A stretch of 64,000 nucleotides of DNA from Tamilnaduibacter salinus (lineage in GTDB: Bacteria > Pseudomonadota > Gammaproteobacteria > Pseudomonadales > Oleiphilaceae), in assembly GCF_003096655.1 (NCBI RefSeq), contig NZ_QEKQ01000002.1, forward strand, positions 372,001-436,000, given 5' to 3'. Positions 53,910 to 63,149 of the stretch are shown here, piece by piece. The notes under the pieces were generated by a model. That model was not told the DNA's origin. It made no database searches and saw only the letters and a list, made by a program, of their open reading frames with translations. A program made the translations under genes and the position numbers. How positions within the stretch are numbered: the stretch's first letter is position 1; every line of letters begins with the position of its first letter.

Positions 53910-54635
53910 TCAATCCCGCGACGGACCAGCCAGTTCGTTCATCCAGTCCCGTTCCGTGGCAAAACCCGTCTCCAGCGGGCGCGTGCGGGCATGCTCGATC
54001 AACTGTTTGGACGCCGTCAGGGCAACCGGGTCCAGTTCCAGTGAGCGCGATGCCCATTCCGTGGCAGTTGGCAACAACGCTTCTGCTTCGACGAGCGCAT
54101 CGACGATACCGGTTTCGAGCGCCCGAGTGCCGTTCAGTGTCTCGCCAAGCATCAGCAGGCGTTTGGCGACGGACTCCCCGGCCAGTCGCGGCAACAGCTG
54201 GCTCGCACCCCCCTCTGGGACCCGCCCCTCCCGCGCGGGCGCGAATGCCACGGACAGCGCGGGCGTCGCGATACGGAAGTCACAGTTCAGCGCCATCTCA
54301 AGGGCCAGCCCCCGCAACGGCCCGGGAACCGCTGCAATCGTCGCCCCCGGAAAACGACGAAGCGCGCTGAACACCGTCGCGACCTGCCGCATCCGGGCGG
54401 CCACAGACACCGACGACTCACCAGCTTCCCGGTTTGACGTCTCCAGACTAAAGCTCTCCGGCGTTGATCCGGTCAGGATCAGCGCACGAACCGCCGGTTC
54501 TCGCCGCTGCAGGCCGGCAAGGCAGTCACCGAGACATTCCAGCCCGGCGTCCGAGCCAACTCCCTCTTCTCCGACGCCCAGTGTGATCCGCGCCACCCGA
54601 TCGTCACAGCAGAGCGTCACTGACACCTCACTCAT
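53910..54635 (-). CDS. Enoyl-CoA hydratase/isomerase (crotonase) family protein
   Basis: About 241 residues from ATG 54635 (GGAG upstream). Crotonase features: ALILTGSTPESFS, AAVPGPLRGLALEMALNCDFRIAT (the first catalytic-type Glu is kept), VPEGGASQLLPRLAG and LNGTRALETGIVDALV. The position of the second Glu of classical enoyl-CoA hydratases (in 'QPE' before the GxxPGxGG loop) is not acidic here, and the G-G-x-x-A-GAD oxyanion stretch is atypical (LTGSTPESFSLE), so the reaction may differ. Substrate unknown. Confidence 0.8.
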   Translation of the reverse strand: MSEVSVTLCCDDRVARITLGVGEEGVGSDAGLECLGDCLAGLQRREPAVRALILTGSTPESFSLETSNREAGESSVSVAARMRQVATVFSALRRFPGATIAAVPGPLRGLALEMALNCDFRIATPALSVAFAPAREGRVPEGGASQLLPRLAGESVAKRLLMLGETLNGTRALETGIVDALVEAEALLPTATEWASRSLELDPVALTASKQLIEHARTRPLETGFATERDWMNELAGPSRD

Positions 54636-54802
54636 TCGGCCGTACTCCAACGTTCCCACTTCATGTGACGGAATCCACAAAAACCGCAGCAGGCATGGTG
54701 ACATTCCGTTACACGTTTGCCCGTTATGACAAGGGCATGTGTTTTTCGACGAGACGCAAGCCTATACCGGTAACCAATATACCCCAACCACCCTGCCTCT
54801 AG

Positions 54803-55129
54803 GAGTCTGGTTCATTCGCTGATCGACTGAGCCTGGCCGGTAAGGTCAGCGCACAGGACGGCCCGGATGACCTGTACTGGAACCACTACCCGATCCTGAT
54901 GAGCGAGGGTGTCTCCCACAGCGGTGTCCTCGGCTCTGAGTCGGGAAACATCGCGGTCCCGGTCATCAACGACACGACACTGAATGGCCTGCGGGTGGAT
55001 TTTGCCAGCCGCACCTATACCGAGCGGCCCTGGTGGCAATTCTGGGGCAGCGGGGATGAGTACATTGAGGTACCGAACTCCGACGATACCCACGTGTCGG
55101 CGCTGGTTTATAACACCCTGAACCAGTAG
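54803..55129 (+). pseudogene. 5'-truncated gene remnant, unknown family
   Basis: An open frame from the TAG at 54800-54802 to TAG at 55127 encodes about 108 residues that read like a real folded protein (LYWNHYPILMSEG, LNGLRVDFASRTYTERPWWQFWGSG, EYIEVPNSDDTHVSALVYNTLNQ). The only ATG is at 54899 and has no ribosome site, while protein-like sequence continues about 32 codons upstream of it, so the 5' end seems lost. The break lies at CTAGGAGTCT, the same ten bases as the end of the element at 53191. If the ATG is used, a 76-residue protein would be made. Confidence 0.5.
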
Positions 55130-55142
55130 CTGGGGCAGAAAC

Positions 55143-55177
55143 AAAAAGAGCGCCTTTCACAAGAAAGGCGCTCTTTT
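55143..55177. terminator. Bidirectional rho-independent terminator
   Basis: AAAAAGAGCGCCTTTC-ACAA-GAAAGGCGCTCTTTT: an 11-bp GC-containing stem flanked by A and T runs. It ends the tRNA-Val transcript on the minus strand and the remnant gene on the plus strand. Confidence 0.9.
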
Positions 55178-55185
55178 CAGGAATC

Positions 55186-55262
<77 letters not shown>

Positions 55263-55280
55263 GCTGTGCAACGGGGTGGA

Positions 55281-55309
55281 AATATACTGATCGCGGCCGG
55301 GCCGGTCAA
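55281..55309 (-). promoter_or_regulatory. Sigma-70 promoter of tRNA-Val
   Basis: On the minus strand TTGACC (55304-55309), 17-base spacer, TATATT (55281-55286), about 20 bases before the mature tRNA 5' end. Confidence 0.8.
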
Positions 55310-55379
55310 CCTCTGATAGCAGGGATTTCCAGAAATTTTCCGGCCTGCTCAGGCTTTGTACAATCGCCTGCCGGGCGAC

Positions 55380-56387
55380 TCACACCTGATAGTACGAGCG
55401 GTACCAGTCCACGAATCGTGCAATGCCCTCTTCCACCGGCGTGTCCGGTTTGTAGCCAACGTCCTGGATCAGGTCGTCGACATCCGCATAGGTGGCGGGT
55501 ACGTCGCCGGGTTGCATGGGCAGCAGGTTCTTCTCGGCCTTGCGACCAACCCGCTCTTCAATGATCTCAATAAACCGCGACAGCGCCACCGGGTTGTTGC
55601 TACCGATATTGTAGACGCGATACGGGGCCTTGCTCGTGCCCGGATCGGGCTGATCCCCACGCCAGTCCGTGTTCGGCTCAGCGACGTGATCCAGCGTCCG
55701 GATCACGCCCTCGACGATGTCGTCAATGTACGTGAAATCGCGCTTGTGGTGACCGTAATTGAACACATCGATGGGCTCACCCGCGAGAATCTTACGGGTG
55801 AAAATGAACAGCGCCATGTCCGGACGGCCCCAGGGACCATACACGGTGAAGAACCGCAAACCGGTCGTTGGCAGGCCATAAAGGTGGCTGTAGGTATGCG
55901 CCATCAGCTCGTTGGCCTTTTTCGACGCCGCGTAAAGACTCAGCGGATGATCAACGTTGTCATGGACCGAGAACGGCATGGCCTCATTGGCGCCATAGAC
56001 AGAACTGCTGGACGCGTAGACGAGGTGCTCTACGTCGTTATGCCGGCACCCCTCAAGAATGTTCATGTGACCCACCAGATTGGCGTCCACATAGGCATTC
56101 GGATTCTCGATGGAGTAGCGGACACCGGCCTGGGCCGCCAGATGAACGACCCGCTCAGGCCGATGGTGGCGGAATGTCTCCGCCATGATGTCCCGGTCGG
56201 CAATGTCGGCCCGCACCTCCGTGAACCCGTCGTGAGCCAGCAGAGGGGCCAGTCGGGCCTCTTTCAGGGACGGATCATAATAGTCATTGACGTTGTCCAC
56301 GCCAATGACCTCATCCCCCCGCTCAAGCAGTCGCTGTGCGACATGTGAGCCAATGAATCCGGCGGTGCCGGTGACCAGGACTTTCAC
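55380..56387 (-). CDS. UDP-glucuronate 4-epimerase-type NAD-dependent epimerase
   Basis: 335 residues, extended SDR. NAD motif [13 protein letters not shown] (5-17), [18 protein letters not shown] characteristic of the UDP-GlcA 4-epimerase (CapI/LpsL/GAE) group, catalytic Ser126-128 region SSSSVYG and Tyr152-x-x-x-Lys156 (YAASK). Converts UDP-GlcA to UDP-GalA for EPS or lipopolysaccharide. It is away from the main EPS locus but near galU. ATG at 56387. Confidence 0.92.
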   Translation of the reverse strand: MKVLVTGTAGFIGSHVAQRLLERGDEVIGVDNVNDYYDPSLKEARLAPLLAHDGFTEVRADIADRDIMAETFRHHRPERVVHLAAQAGVRYSIENPNAYVDANLVGHMNILEGCRHNDVEHLVYASSSSVYGANEAMPFSVHDNVDHPLSLYAASKKANELMAHTYSHLYGLPTTGLRFFTVYGPWGRPDMALFIFTRKILAGEPIDVFNYGHHKRDFTYIDDIVEGVIRTLDHVAEPNTDWRGDQPDPGTSKAPYRVYNIGSNNPVALSRFIEIIEERVGRKAEKNLLPMQPGDVPATYADVDDLIQDVGYKPDTPVEEGIARFVDWYRSYYQV

Positions 56388-56406
56388 CTCACGTGCTCCT
56401 TACTGA

Positions 56407-57156
56407 TCAGAAATCGACGCCGGCGCTGACGTAGGGGCCATCCAGCGTGACATCCAGCGCGTCGTTACCATCCTCGTAGTCGACGTCCATCCGGCGGTAG
56501 CCGGCCTGCAGACGCAGGACCGCGATGTCGAGCTGGCCATAGGCCCGGGCATCAAAGATGGAATCGCCGTCGAAGCTGATACCATTACCCTCAGCGCCGA
56601 TGGATGCGCCGGTGAACGGCAGATCGAATCGAGCGGAGGCGTACGCCATGGGAATCACGCCGCTGATGTCGGTCCGATCCTCAAGATTCCGTGTCTGGTC
56701 CTGGACGATCAGCTCGCCATCAATATCACGGATGGTCAGCCCCCCATCGAGGTTGACCCAATTATCAAGCAGCTCGTAATAGAGCGTCAGATCCAGCTGC
56801 TCAAGGTCCAGGTCGGACCGGACATCCACGGATGTCGTTCCGGGCGTAATCAGGCCGAAACCAGTGTTGGCTTCCAACTGGCCATCACCACTCTGCTCAA
56901 TCAGTGTGTAGTTCAGGCGAATATTCGGCAGAACCGGCACAGGATGCTCCACCAACGCTGTCAGGTTCACGTTACTGTCACCATCCAGATTCAGGTCGTT
57001 CTCAACGTCGACCGTATCCGTGCCGTTCGTCGCCGTGCCCGACAGACTGGAGTCCCAGTAGCTGACGCTGGCTCCGGCGCCCACCGTGTCCGCCATGGCC
57101 AGAGGCGTGGTCATTGCCAGTACGCTCGCCACTGTCATTGCCGTTTTACGCATCAT
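56407..57156 (-). CDS. Outer membrane beta-barrel protein (TIGR04219-like)
   Basis: About 249 residues. Signal peptide (MRKTAMTVASVLAMTTPLAMA) followed by alternating amphipathic strands (VGAGASVSYWDSSLSG, IRLNYTLIEQSGDG, LDLTLYYELLDNW, QLDIAVLRLQAGYRRMDVDY) and a terminal Phe (VSAGVDF). Fits the small outer-membrane barrel group with Asp-rich loops. Tandem ATG at 57156/57153 after GGTGA. The epimerase gene starts 20 bases after its stop. Confidence 0.85.
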   Translation of the reverse strand: MMRKTAMTVASVLAMTTPLAMADTVGAGASVSYWDSSLSGTATNGTDTVDVENDLNLDGDSNVNLTALVEHPVPVLPNIRLNYTLIEQSGDGQLEANTGFGLITPGTTSVDVRSDLDLEQLDLTLYYELLDNWVNLDGGLTIRDIDGELIVQDQTRNLEDRTDISGVIPMAYASARFDLPFTGASIGAEGNGISFDGDSIFDARAYGQLDIAVLRLQAGYRRMDVDYEDGNDALDVTLDGPYVSAGVDF

Positions 57157-57237
57157 TGTTCGGTCACCTTTCACGTTTTTGTTGGTGTCAGGCCCCGGGC
57201 GTGGACGAAACGCGTTCACGCTCCGATCCTGGCCTCA

Positions 57238-57954
57238 TCAAGCGTCGAACGGAATGCCGAGCCGCCGCCCGACTTCTTCGTACGTCTCGATGACATCGCC
57301 CAGACCCTGCCGAAAACGGTCCTTGTCCATTTTCCTGCGGGTTTCCCGATCCCAGATCCGGCACCCGTCGGGACTGAATTCATCACCCAGCACGATCTCG
57401 CCGTTCGCACGGCCAAACTCCAGCTTGTAGTCCACCAGCAGCATACCGGCCTCGGCGAACAGGTTGCGAAGCACCTCGTTGACCTTGTAGGTCAGCGTTT
57501 TCATGGTTGCCAGATCGGCCGCGCTGGCCCAGCCAAAGGTTTCGGCAAGGGACTCGTTGATCATCGGGTCGTGATGCGCGTCGTCTTTCAGAAACAGTTC
57601 GTAGGTCGGCGGGTTGAGGTCCTGCCCCTCGGCGACACCAAGCCGGCGGCAGAGGCTTCCCGCCGAGACGTTCCGGACAACGCATTCGACCGGCAGCATA
57701 TCCAGTCGGCGAACCAGCGATTCGGTCGGCGACAGCACCTTCTCAAAATGCGTCGGGACGCCCGCCTCAGAGAGTTTTTCCATGATGAAGGCATTGAAGC
57801 GGTTATTGACCATGCCCTTGCGGTCGAGCTGTTCCTTCTTCTCACCGTCAAACGCTGAGGTGTCATCGCGGAACAGAAGGACGAACCGGTCCGGATCGTC
57901 CGTGGTGTAGACCGATTTGGCCTTCCCCGCGTAGAGCGGCTCTCGTTTTTCCAT
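57238..57954 (-). CDS. purC: Phosphoribosylaminoimidazole-succinocarboxamide synthase
   Basis: 238 residues, normal for Pur[34 protein letters not shown] (SAICAR synthetase signature 1 with ATP-binding Lys), [28 protein letters not shown] and [14 protein letters not shown] (metal/aspartate site). Joins aspartate to CAIR in purine synthesis. ATG 57954; the frame upstream to 58083 overlaps bamC and is not used. Confidence 0.96.
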   Translation of the reverse strand: MEKREPLYAGKAKSVYTTDDPDRFVLLFRDDTSAFDGEKKEQLDRKGMVNNRFNAFIMEKLSEAGVPTHFEKVLSPTESLVRRLDMLPVECVVRNVSAGSLCRRLGVAEGQDLNPPTYELFLKDDAHHDPMINESLAETFGWASAADLATMKTLTYKVNEVLRNLFAEAGMLLVDYKLEFGRANGEIVLGDEFSPDGCRIWDRETRRKMDKDRFRQGLGDVIETYEEVGRRLGIPFDA

Positions 57955-57996
57955 CCGTCGTCTCCTTGCCCGGGACCCTGATTCCCGGCGGGCAGG

Positions 57997-58016
57997 GCCG
58001 GCCCCGGCGGGCCGGC
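57997..58016. other. GC hairpin between bamC and purC
   Basis: GCCGGCCC-CGGC-GGGCCGGC, a perfect 8-bp stem with a 4-base loop in the 70-base spacer, no T-run. Possible RNA-stability element. Confidence 0.4.
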
Positions 58017-58024
58017 TCCGGTGT

Positions 58025-59107
58025 TCAGTATAGATAATCGAACAGTTCCGACAGCAGCCCCTGGGACCGGTCGTTCCCTTCATACTCCGGCGCCTGACGC
58101 GTCGTCAGATGGACAGCACCATCGGACTGGTCAAGCTCGACCAGATAGGTTGCCTCCGGTTCGGGGGCATCACCGAACCAGTTCCACCAGGCGGCTTCAC
58201 GGGCTTCTTCCGAGCGGAAGTCCACATAGAACGTGCCGGCGCTCCGGTCGAAGTCGACCAGAGGGATGTCGGCTTCCTCAATCGCTCGCTTGACCTCCAC
58301 CCAGGCCCGGTCGTCGTCCAGGTCCAGTCGGATATAGGGTGCTTCCCCTTCACGAGCCACCAGCTTCACTTGAGGGCGGCTGTCGATATTCAGTGCCGCT
58401 CTGGAATAGGACTTGGTGTCTTCACGCGCCTCCAGGAAATCGCCGAGATCCGCCAACAGGTTCTTTTCCTGCGGCCTCCGGTCCGACTGCGTCGGCCATG
58501 GCAGCAGGCTATCCGGCGCCGTGGCCCGCTCGCGCAGGCGCAACTGGATCTCGGTGGTCTTGCGCCGGACACCGGGTGATATCCGGGCCTGGAGCAGCGT
58601 CACACCGCTGGCCTGCTCCTCATCGGGCAGACCCACCAGATCCCGGGCGCTGCGACTGTAGTTGACGATGTCGGACTGCAGCAGTCCAGCGGCCGGATTC
58701 TCCTCATTCACCCCAAGATTGCGCTCCGTCATCCAGGCGGAGACGGCGGGCCAGACACGGCCCGGCACTTCGTTGACCAGCAGCCAGGTCTGTCCGCTGA
58801 CCTCCTGAACGACGTAGTTCTCTTCAAGAATCTCTGACGTCATGTCCGGCGGCCGAGGCAGCTCGAATTCACCGTCAGACAGGGCCCCGCCGGCCGTGGC
58901 GGTCGGTATGGGGAAGGCGGGCTGGATGCGCCCGGAAGACATGCCTGGCCCAACCTTCAGGGGCTCACCGGCTGGCGCATCCTGGTAGTCGTCCGTGGGG
59001 GTCAGTGTGCAACCGGCCAACGTGGCCAACAACACAACAGGTGCGAGTACGCGAAGCGGTGCCCACCCGGGGACACCGCTGCTGGCCCGTTCCATCTCTA
59101 ACATCAC
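58025..59107 (-). CDS. bamC: Outer membrane protein assembly factor BamC (NlpB/DapX)
   Basis: 360 residues. Lipoprotein signal with LAGC near residue 33; N-terminal unstructured segment with the BamD-binding type of sequence ([22 protein letters not shown]-like region), then two helix-grip domains ([67 protein letters not shown]). Part of the outer-membrane protein insertion machine. Start overlaps dapA stop as ATGA, the conserved dapA-bamC pairing. Confidence 0.92.
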   Translation of the reverse strand: MMLEMERASSGVPGWAPLRVLAPVVLLATLAGCTLTPTDDYQDAPAGEPLKVGPGMSSGRIQPAFPIPTATAGGALSDGEFELPRPPDMTSEILEENYVVQEVSGQTWLLVNEVPGRVWPAVSAWMTERNLGVNEENPAAGLLQSDIVNYSRSARDLVGLPDEEQASGVTLLQARISPGVRRKTTEIQLRLRERATAPDSLLPWPTQSDRRPQEKNLLADLGDFLEAREDTKSYSRAALNIDSRPQVKLVAREGEAPYIRLDLDDDRAWVEVKRAIEEADIPLVDFDRSAGTFYVDFRSEEAREAAWWNWFGDAPEPEATYLVELDQSDGAVHLTTRQAPEYEGNDRSQGLLSELFDYLY

Positions 59108-59979
59108 AGAACGCCTGATTCGGCCAATGCTTCCTCGACCTCAGCATGGAACTTCGGGTCCAGAGGTGTCAGAGGCAGGCGAATGCCTTCATCAATCAGT
59201 CCCATCCGATGCAGAGCCCACTTCACCGGGATCGGGTTCGCTTCCAGGAACAGCTTGCGATGAAGCGGCATCAACCGGTCATTCAGTTCATTGGCACGCT
59301 CGTTTTCACCGGCTACCGCGGCGGCACAGAGGTCTGCCATGCCACGAGGGGCAACGTTGGCCGTGACCGACACGTTGCCCTTGCCACCAGCCAGCATCAG
59401 GTCGGTGGCTGTGGCATCATCACCGGAGTAAACCACCATGCGCCCTTCAAGGCGCTGGATCAGCTCCGCGCCGCGGGGAATATTCCCGGTCGCGTCCTTG
59501 ATACCAACGATGTTCGGGATGTCTGCCAGACGCTCAACCGTGTCGTTCATCATGTCGCAGGCGGTCCGGCCCGGAACGTTGTACAGCACCTGATCGACCG
59601 GCACGGCCTCGGCAATGGTCCGGAAATGACGATAGAGCCCCTCCTGACTGGGCTTGTTATAGTACGGAACCACCTGCAGGCAGGCGTCCGCGCCCAGCGT
59701 GTGGGCTTCACGGGTCAGATCGATCGCTTCCCGCGTCGAGTTGCCGCCGGTCCCTGCCAGCACCGGAATCCGGCCGTTCACGCGTTTGATGATGTGACCA
59801 ATGACACGCAGGTGCTCGTCCGGGTCAAGCGTGGAAGACTCGCCAGTCGTACCAACGGCAACAATGCCGTGAGTGCCGTTCTCCAGATGGAAATCCACCA
59901 GCCCATCGAGCTGTTCCCAGTGGATTTCGCCGTCCGGGTGCATAGGGGTCGCCAGAGCAACCAGGCTGCCAGTGATCAT
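59104..59979 (-). CDS. dapA: 4-hydroxy-tetrahydrodipicolinate synthase
   Basis: 291 residues, and its catalytic residues fall at E. coli numbering: Thr44-Thr45 (GTTGESST), Tyr133 (LYNVPGR) and Schiff-base Lys161 (GIKDATGN). First step of lysine/diaminopimelate synthesis. ATG 59979 has GGAACGGAG upstream; the in-frame ATG at 60006 does not. Confidence 0.96.
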   Translation of the reverse strand: MITGSLVALATPMHPDGEIHWEQLDGLVDFHLENGTHGIVAVGTTGESSTLDPDEHLRVIGHIIKRVNGRIPVLAGTGGNSTREAIDLTREAHTLGADACLQVVPYYNKPSQEGLYRHFRTIAEAVPVDQVLYNVPGRTACDMMNDTVERLADIPNIVGIKDATGNIPRGAELIQRLEGRMVVYSGDDATATDLMLAGGKGNVSVTANVAPRGMADLCAAAVAGENERANELNDRLMPLHRKLFLEANPIPVKWALHRMGLIDEGIRLPLTPLDPKFHAEVEEALAESGVL

Positions 59980-60005
59980 AATCGCTCCGTTCCGGTAAAG
60001 GGCCA

Positions 60006-60034
60006 ATGGTAATTCCGCCCGCCCACCGAAACAA
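60006..60034 (-). promoter_or_regulatory. Possible sigma-70 promoter for dapA-bamC-purC
   Basis: Minus strand TTGTTT (60029-60034), 17-base spacer, TACCAT (60006-60011), 27 bases before the dapA ATG. The -35 is only half conserved. Confidence 0.35.
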
Positions 60035-60135
60035 GCATTTGCAGCGCCGGGAGCGGGTCATACAGGGACAATAGCAGGACGCCCGGACGGCCAGAAGATC
60101 GTGATTCCACGGACCAGCACAGGCGTTCGGCGCAG

Positions 60136-61218
60136 TCAGGACGGATCGGCGTCCGCCTCATTCTCAGGTGGGCTTTCGTGAACCGGCCAGGCCGCCATAA
60201 CGGCCTTCAGCAGCGTGGCCAGGGGGATCGCGAAAAACACACCCCAAAGCCCCCAGATTCCGCCAAAAAACAGCACGGCGATAATAATCACCACGGGGTG
60301 CAGGTTGTTCACTTCCGAAAACAGCAGCGGTACCAAGAAGTTGCCGTCCAGCGCCTGAATAATGCCGTAGATGATCATCAGCCAGATGAAACTGCTGCCC
60401 CAGCCGAAGGCAAACAGGCCAATGATCGCCACAGGCACGGTCACCACCGCCGCGCCAATGTAGGGAATGACCACCGACAGCCCCACCAGTAACGACAGCA
60501 GGGCCGCATATGGCAGCTCCAGAATCCGGAAGGCCACAAAGGTGACGCCGCCGACGATCAGGATTTCCAGCGCCTTCCCCCGGACATAGTTCGCGCACTG
60601 GAGATTGACCTCTTCCCAGATGCGACGCATCAGCGGACGTTGGCGGGGCAGCGTTGAGGCAATTGCCGAGAGCAGAACGGCACGGTCTTTCAGGAAGAAG
60701 AACACCAGAATGGGGACGAGCACCAGATAGATCAGCAGGGCCAGAATATCGGGAATGCTGGATAGAGAGAACGATACCAGCCACTGGGTGAAGCCGGCCG
60801 CCTCACCGGCAATCTGGCGGTACAGGGTGTTGAGCGTGTCCGAGGAGACGAGCGCGGGATACTCCTGCGGCAGCAGCTCCACGTAGGTCTGAACTTCCCG
60901 GAATATCCGGGGCGCTTCCCCGGCCAGAGAGGTCAACTGCCCCCAGACCAGCGGCATCAGGCCGAAAAGAAACCCGAACAACACGCCCATGAACAGCACG
61001 AAAACCAGCATGACAGCCAGTGACTCCGGCATCCGCGGACTCAACTTCGTCACCAGCCCCTGCAGGATGAACGCAATTATCACCGATGCAATCACTGGCG
61101 CCAGCATGTGACCGAGCCAGATGATCCCCAGCGTGCCGGCGACAAGGATCAGGAACAGAATGACCGCCTCGTCATCCGAGAAATACTTATGCGCCAATCC
61201 CTTGAGAATGCGGACCAT
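60136..61218 (-). CDS. AI-2E family transporter / PerM-like permease
   Basis: 360 residues with seven or eight membrane helices in the paired arrangement of this family, including the conserved LVLVPILVFFFLKDR segment, the ILELPYAALLSLLVGLSVVIPYIGA stretch and a C-terminal GGIWGLWGVFFAIPLATLLKAV. Members export small signals or act as ion exchangers; the exact substrate is not predictable. Ends in an acidic tail. Follows tusA by one base. Confidence 0.88.
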   Translation of the reverse strand: MVRILKGLAHKYFSDDEAVILFLILVAGTLGIIWLGHMLAPVIASVIIAFILQGLVTKLSPRMPESLAVMLVFVLFMGVLFGFLFGLMPLVWGQLTSLAGEAPRIFREVQTYVELLPQEYPALVSSDTLNTLYRQIAGEAAGFTQWLVSFSLSSIPDILALLIYLVLVPILVFFFLKDRAVLLSAIASTLPRQRPLMRRIWEEVNLQCANYVRGKALEILIVGGVTFVAFRILELPYAALLSLLVGLSVVIPYIGAAVVTVPVAIIGLFAFGWGSSFIWLMIIYGIIQALDGNFLVPLLFSEVNNLHPVVIIIAVLFFGGIWGLWGVFFAIPLATLLKAVMAAWPVHESPPENEADADPS

Positions 61219-61473
61219 TCATTCGCCCCCGTCGCTATCCAGTTCGGCAGCCCGGCAGCTTATCACGAAGCGATAATGCGATTCGCTTACCTCACTGTCA
61301 TCCAGTCGGTGCGGGGATTGGGCAAGCCATTCAGGGATATCCCGTGCTGAACCCGGGTCGGTGGCAATCACGATCAAACGCTCGCCCGCACTCATCGACT
61401 GGAGCTGCAGTTTGGTCTTCAACAGCGGCATTGGGCAGGTCAGCCCGCTGGCATCAAGGGTCTGGTCGGTCAC
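61219..61473 (-). CDS. tusA: TusA-family sulfurtransferase
   Basis: 84 residues from GTG 61473 (GGA at good spacing); readings from farther upstream would overlap the promoter region of bepA. TDQTLDASGLTCPMPLLKTKLQL carries the family's CPxPxxxxK motif with the sulfur-carrying Cys; GSARDIPEWLAQSPHRL and SHYRFVISC complete the fold. Carries persulfide sulfur for thiolation or other pathways; which one cannot be told. Upstream of the permease with one-base spacing. Confidence 0.85.
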   Translation of the reverse strand: MTDQTLDASGLTCPMPLLKTKLQLQSMSAGERLIVIATDPGSARDIPEWLAQSPHRLDDSEVSESHYRFVISCRAAELDSDGGE

Positions 61474-61651
61474 AATTGATCCGATGGCATTACTGGTGAC
61501 TGAGGAACAGGATGTCGGAATCGTCATCCCGTCGAGCGGGGGTGATGCGCTACACTGGCGACAGGTCCGATTCCGGTCCCGCCGACATCCGACAGGGCCA
61601 TCCTCACAGACGGATGCGCCCCAACCCGGTACAGGAGTATAACAGCTTCCC

Positions 61652-63118
61652 ATGGGATGCCTCTCCATCATTCGCAAACAGGGACGATGCCTTGCGTTGA
61701 CAGCCATGCTGGCCTGCGGACTCACTGGCCACCCGGTCTCGGCGGATTCGTCCGGGCTGCCAACTCTGGGCGGCGTTGGCGGGGGCCTGGTTTCGGAGCA
61801 ACAGGAAGCGGCCATTGGGGAGCGGGTACTGCAGTCGATCCGCCGGTCCGACCGGCTGGTGCAGGATCCACTGGTCCGCGACTATCTGAGCGACATCGTC
61901 CACAACCTCGTGCCCTATGCGCCGCTGACCGACCGCGACCTCCACCTTGTGGTGGTCGACAGTGCCGGCATTAACGCCTTTGCAGTGCCCGGCGGCATCA
62001 TCGGCGTGAACGGCGGCCTGTTTCTCAATGCCAAAACGGAGCAGCAGTTTGCCTCAGTCATTGCCCACGAGATTGCCCACCTGAGTCAGCGGCATTTCGC
62101 CCGCCGGATGCAGCAGCAGGAGACGAGCGCCCCGATGACCGTTGCCGGCATGCTGGCCGGCATCATCCTCTCCGCCGTGACCCAGTCCGATGTGGGCATT
62201 GCCGCGATCGCCGGCTCGCAGGCCATGGCCGTCCAGAACATGCTTCAGTACAGCCGCGCTCACGAAAAGGAAGCGGATCGCGTGGGCCTGGACATTCTGG
62301 CCCAGGCGGGAATGGACCCCAAAGGCATGCCGAGGATGTTCGAGATCATGATGGACCGCAATCGGCTGCAGGGCGGCCAACCCCCTGAGTACCTGTCGAC
62401 TCACCCCCTGACGCCAAGCCGTGTCTCCGATACCTGGAACCGCGCCCAACAGTACCCGGAGCGCGACGTCTCGGACTCGCTGGAGTACCACCTGATGCGG
62501 GCCCGGCTGCAGGTCCGTTACGCCCGGTCTGACAAGGCGGCCCTGAATGCATTCGGGGCATTGGTCCGGGACGATGACGCCTCCCCCGCCGCCCGCTATG
62601 GCCTTGCAGTGGCCCACCTGGCCAACAACCAGCCTGGAGAGGCCGAACCCATTCTGCGTCGGTTGCTCGATCAGTCATCCGGACGGATCACGTTCACCGT
62701 TACGTTGGCCAAAGCGCTTCAAAGGCAGGGCCAATACGATGAGGCGCGAGAGCAACTGGAGGCCGCCCTCAGGCGGAACCCGGAAAACGACCCCATCACC
62801 CTGCAACTGGCGGATGTGGAACTGGCCGCCGGAAACGCCTCAGTGGCCGCCAAATACTACGCGGAGGTCAATCGTCGGCACCCGGATAACGCCCATCTGT
62901 GGCAGAAGCGTGCTGAGGCGGAAGGCCAGGCCCGCAATATCGTGAGCGTTCATCGGGCCCGGGCCGAGTTCCACCAGCTCACCGGCGATCTGGAAGCCGC
63001 CGAGCGCCAGTTGATGGAAGCGTTGGGCAAGGTGCCTGGCGGCTCCCCCGTCCAGGACGTCATCCAACAGAGGCTGACCAGCGTCCGGGAACGTCTGACC
63101 AGGCAGCGACAGTTCTGA
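61652..63118 (+). CDS. bepA: BepA-like M48 family metalloprotease/chaperone with TPRs
   Basis: 488 residues. Signal peptide (LALTAMLACGLTGHPVSA), peptidase M48 domain with zinc motif HEIAH (His139, Glu140, His143) and the third-ligand region HEKEADR (Glu207), and four TPRs in the last 200 residues (ALNAFGALVRDDDASPAARYGLAV; QLEAALRRNPENDPITLQLADVEL). Periplasmic quality control of LptD and other outer-membrane proteins. Divergent from tusA. Confidence 0.93.
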   Translation: MGCLSIIRKQGRCLALTAMLACGLTGHPVSADSSGLPTLGGVGGGLVSEQQEAAIGERVLQSIRRSDRLVQDPLVRDYLSDIVHNLVPYAPLTDRDLHLVVVDSAGINAFAVPGGIIGVNGGLFLNAKTEQQFASVIAHEIAHLSQRHFARRMQQQETSAPMTVAGMLAGIILSAVTQSDVGIAAIAGSQAMAVQNMLQYSRAHEKEADRVGLDILAQAGMDPKGMPRMFEIMMDRNRLQGGQPPEYLSTHPLTPSRVSDTWNRAQQYPERDVSDSLEYHLMRARLQVRYARSDKAALNAFGALVRDDDASPAARYGLAVAHLANNQPGEAEPILRRLLDQSSGRITFTVTLAKALQRQGQYDEAREQLEAALRRNPENDPITLQLADVELAAGNASVAAKYYAEVNRRHPDNAHLWQKRAEAEGQARNIVSVHRARAEFHQLTGDLEAAERQLMEALGKVPGGSPVQDVIQQRLTSVRERLTRQRQF

Positions 63119-63149
63119 GCCCGGACTCCCGACTCCCGCACCACAGTGA

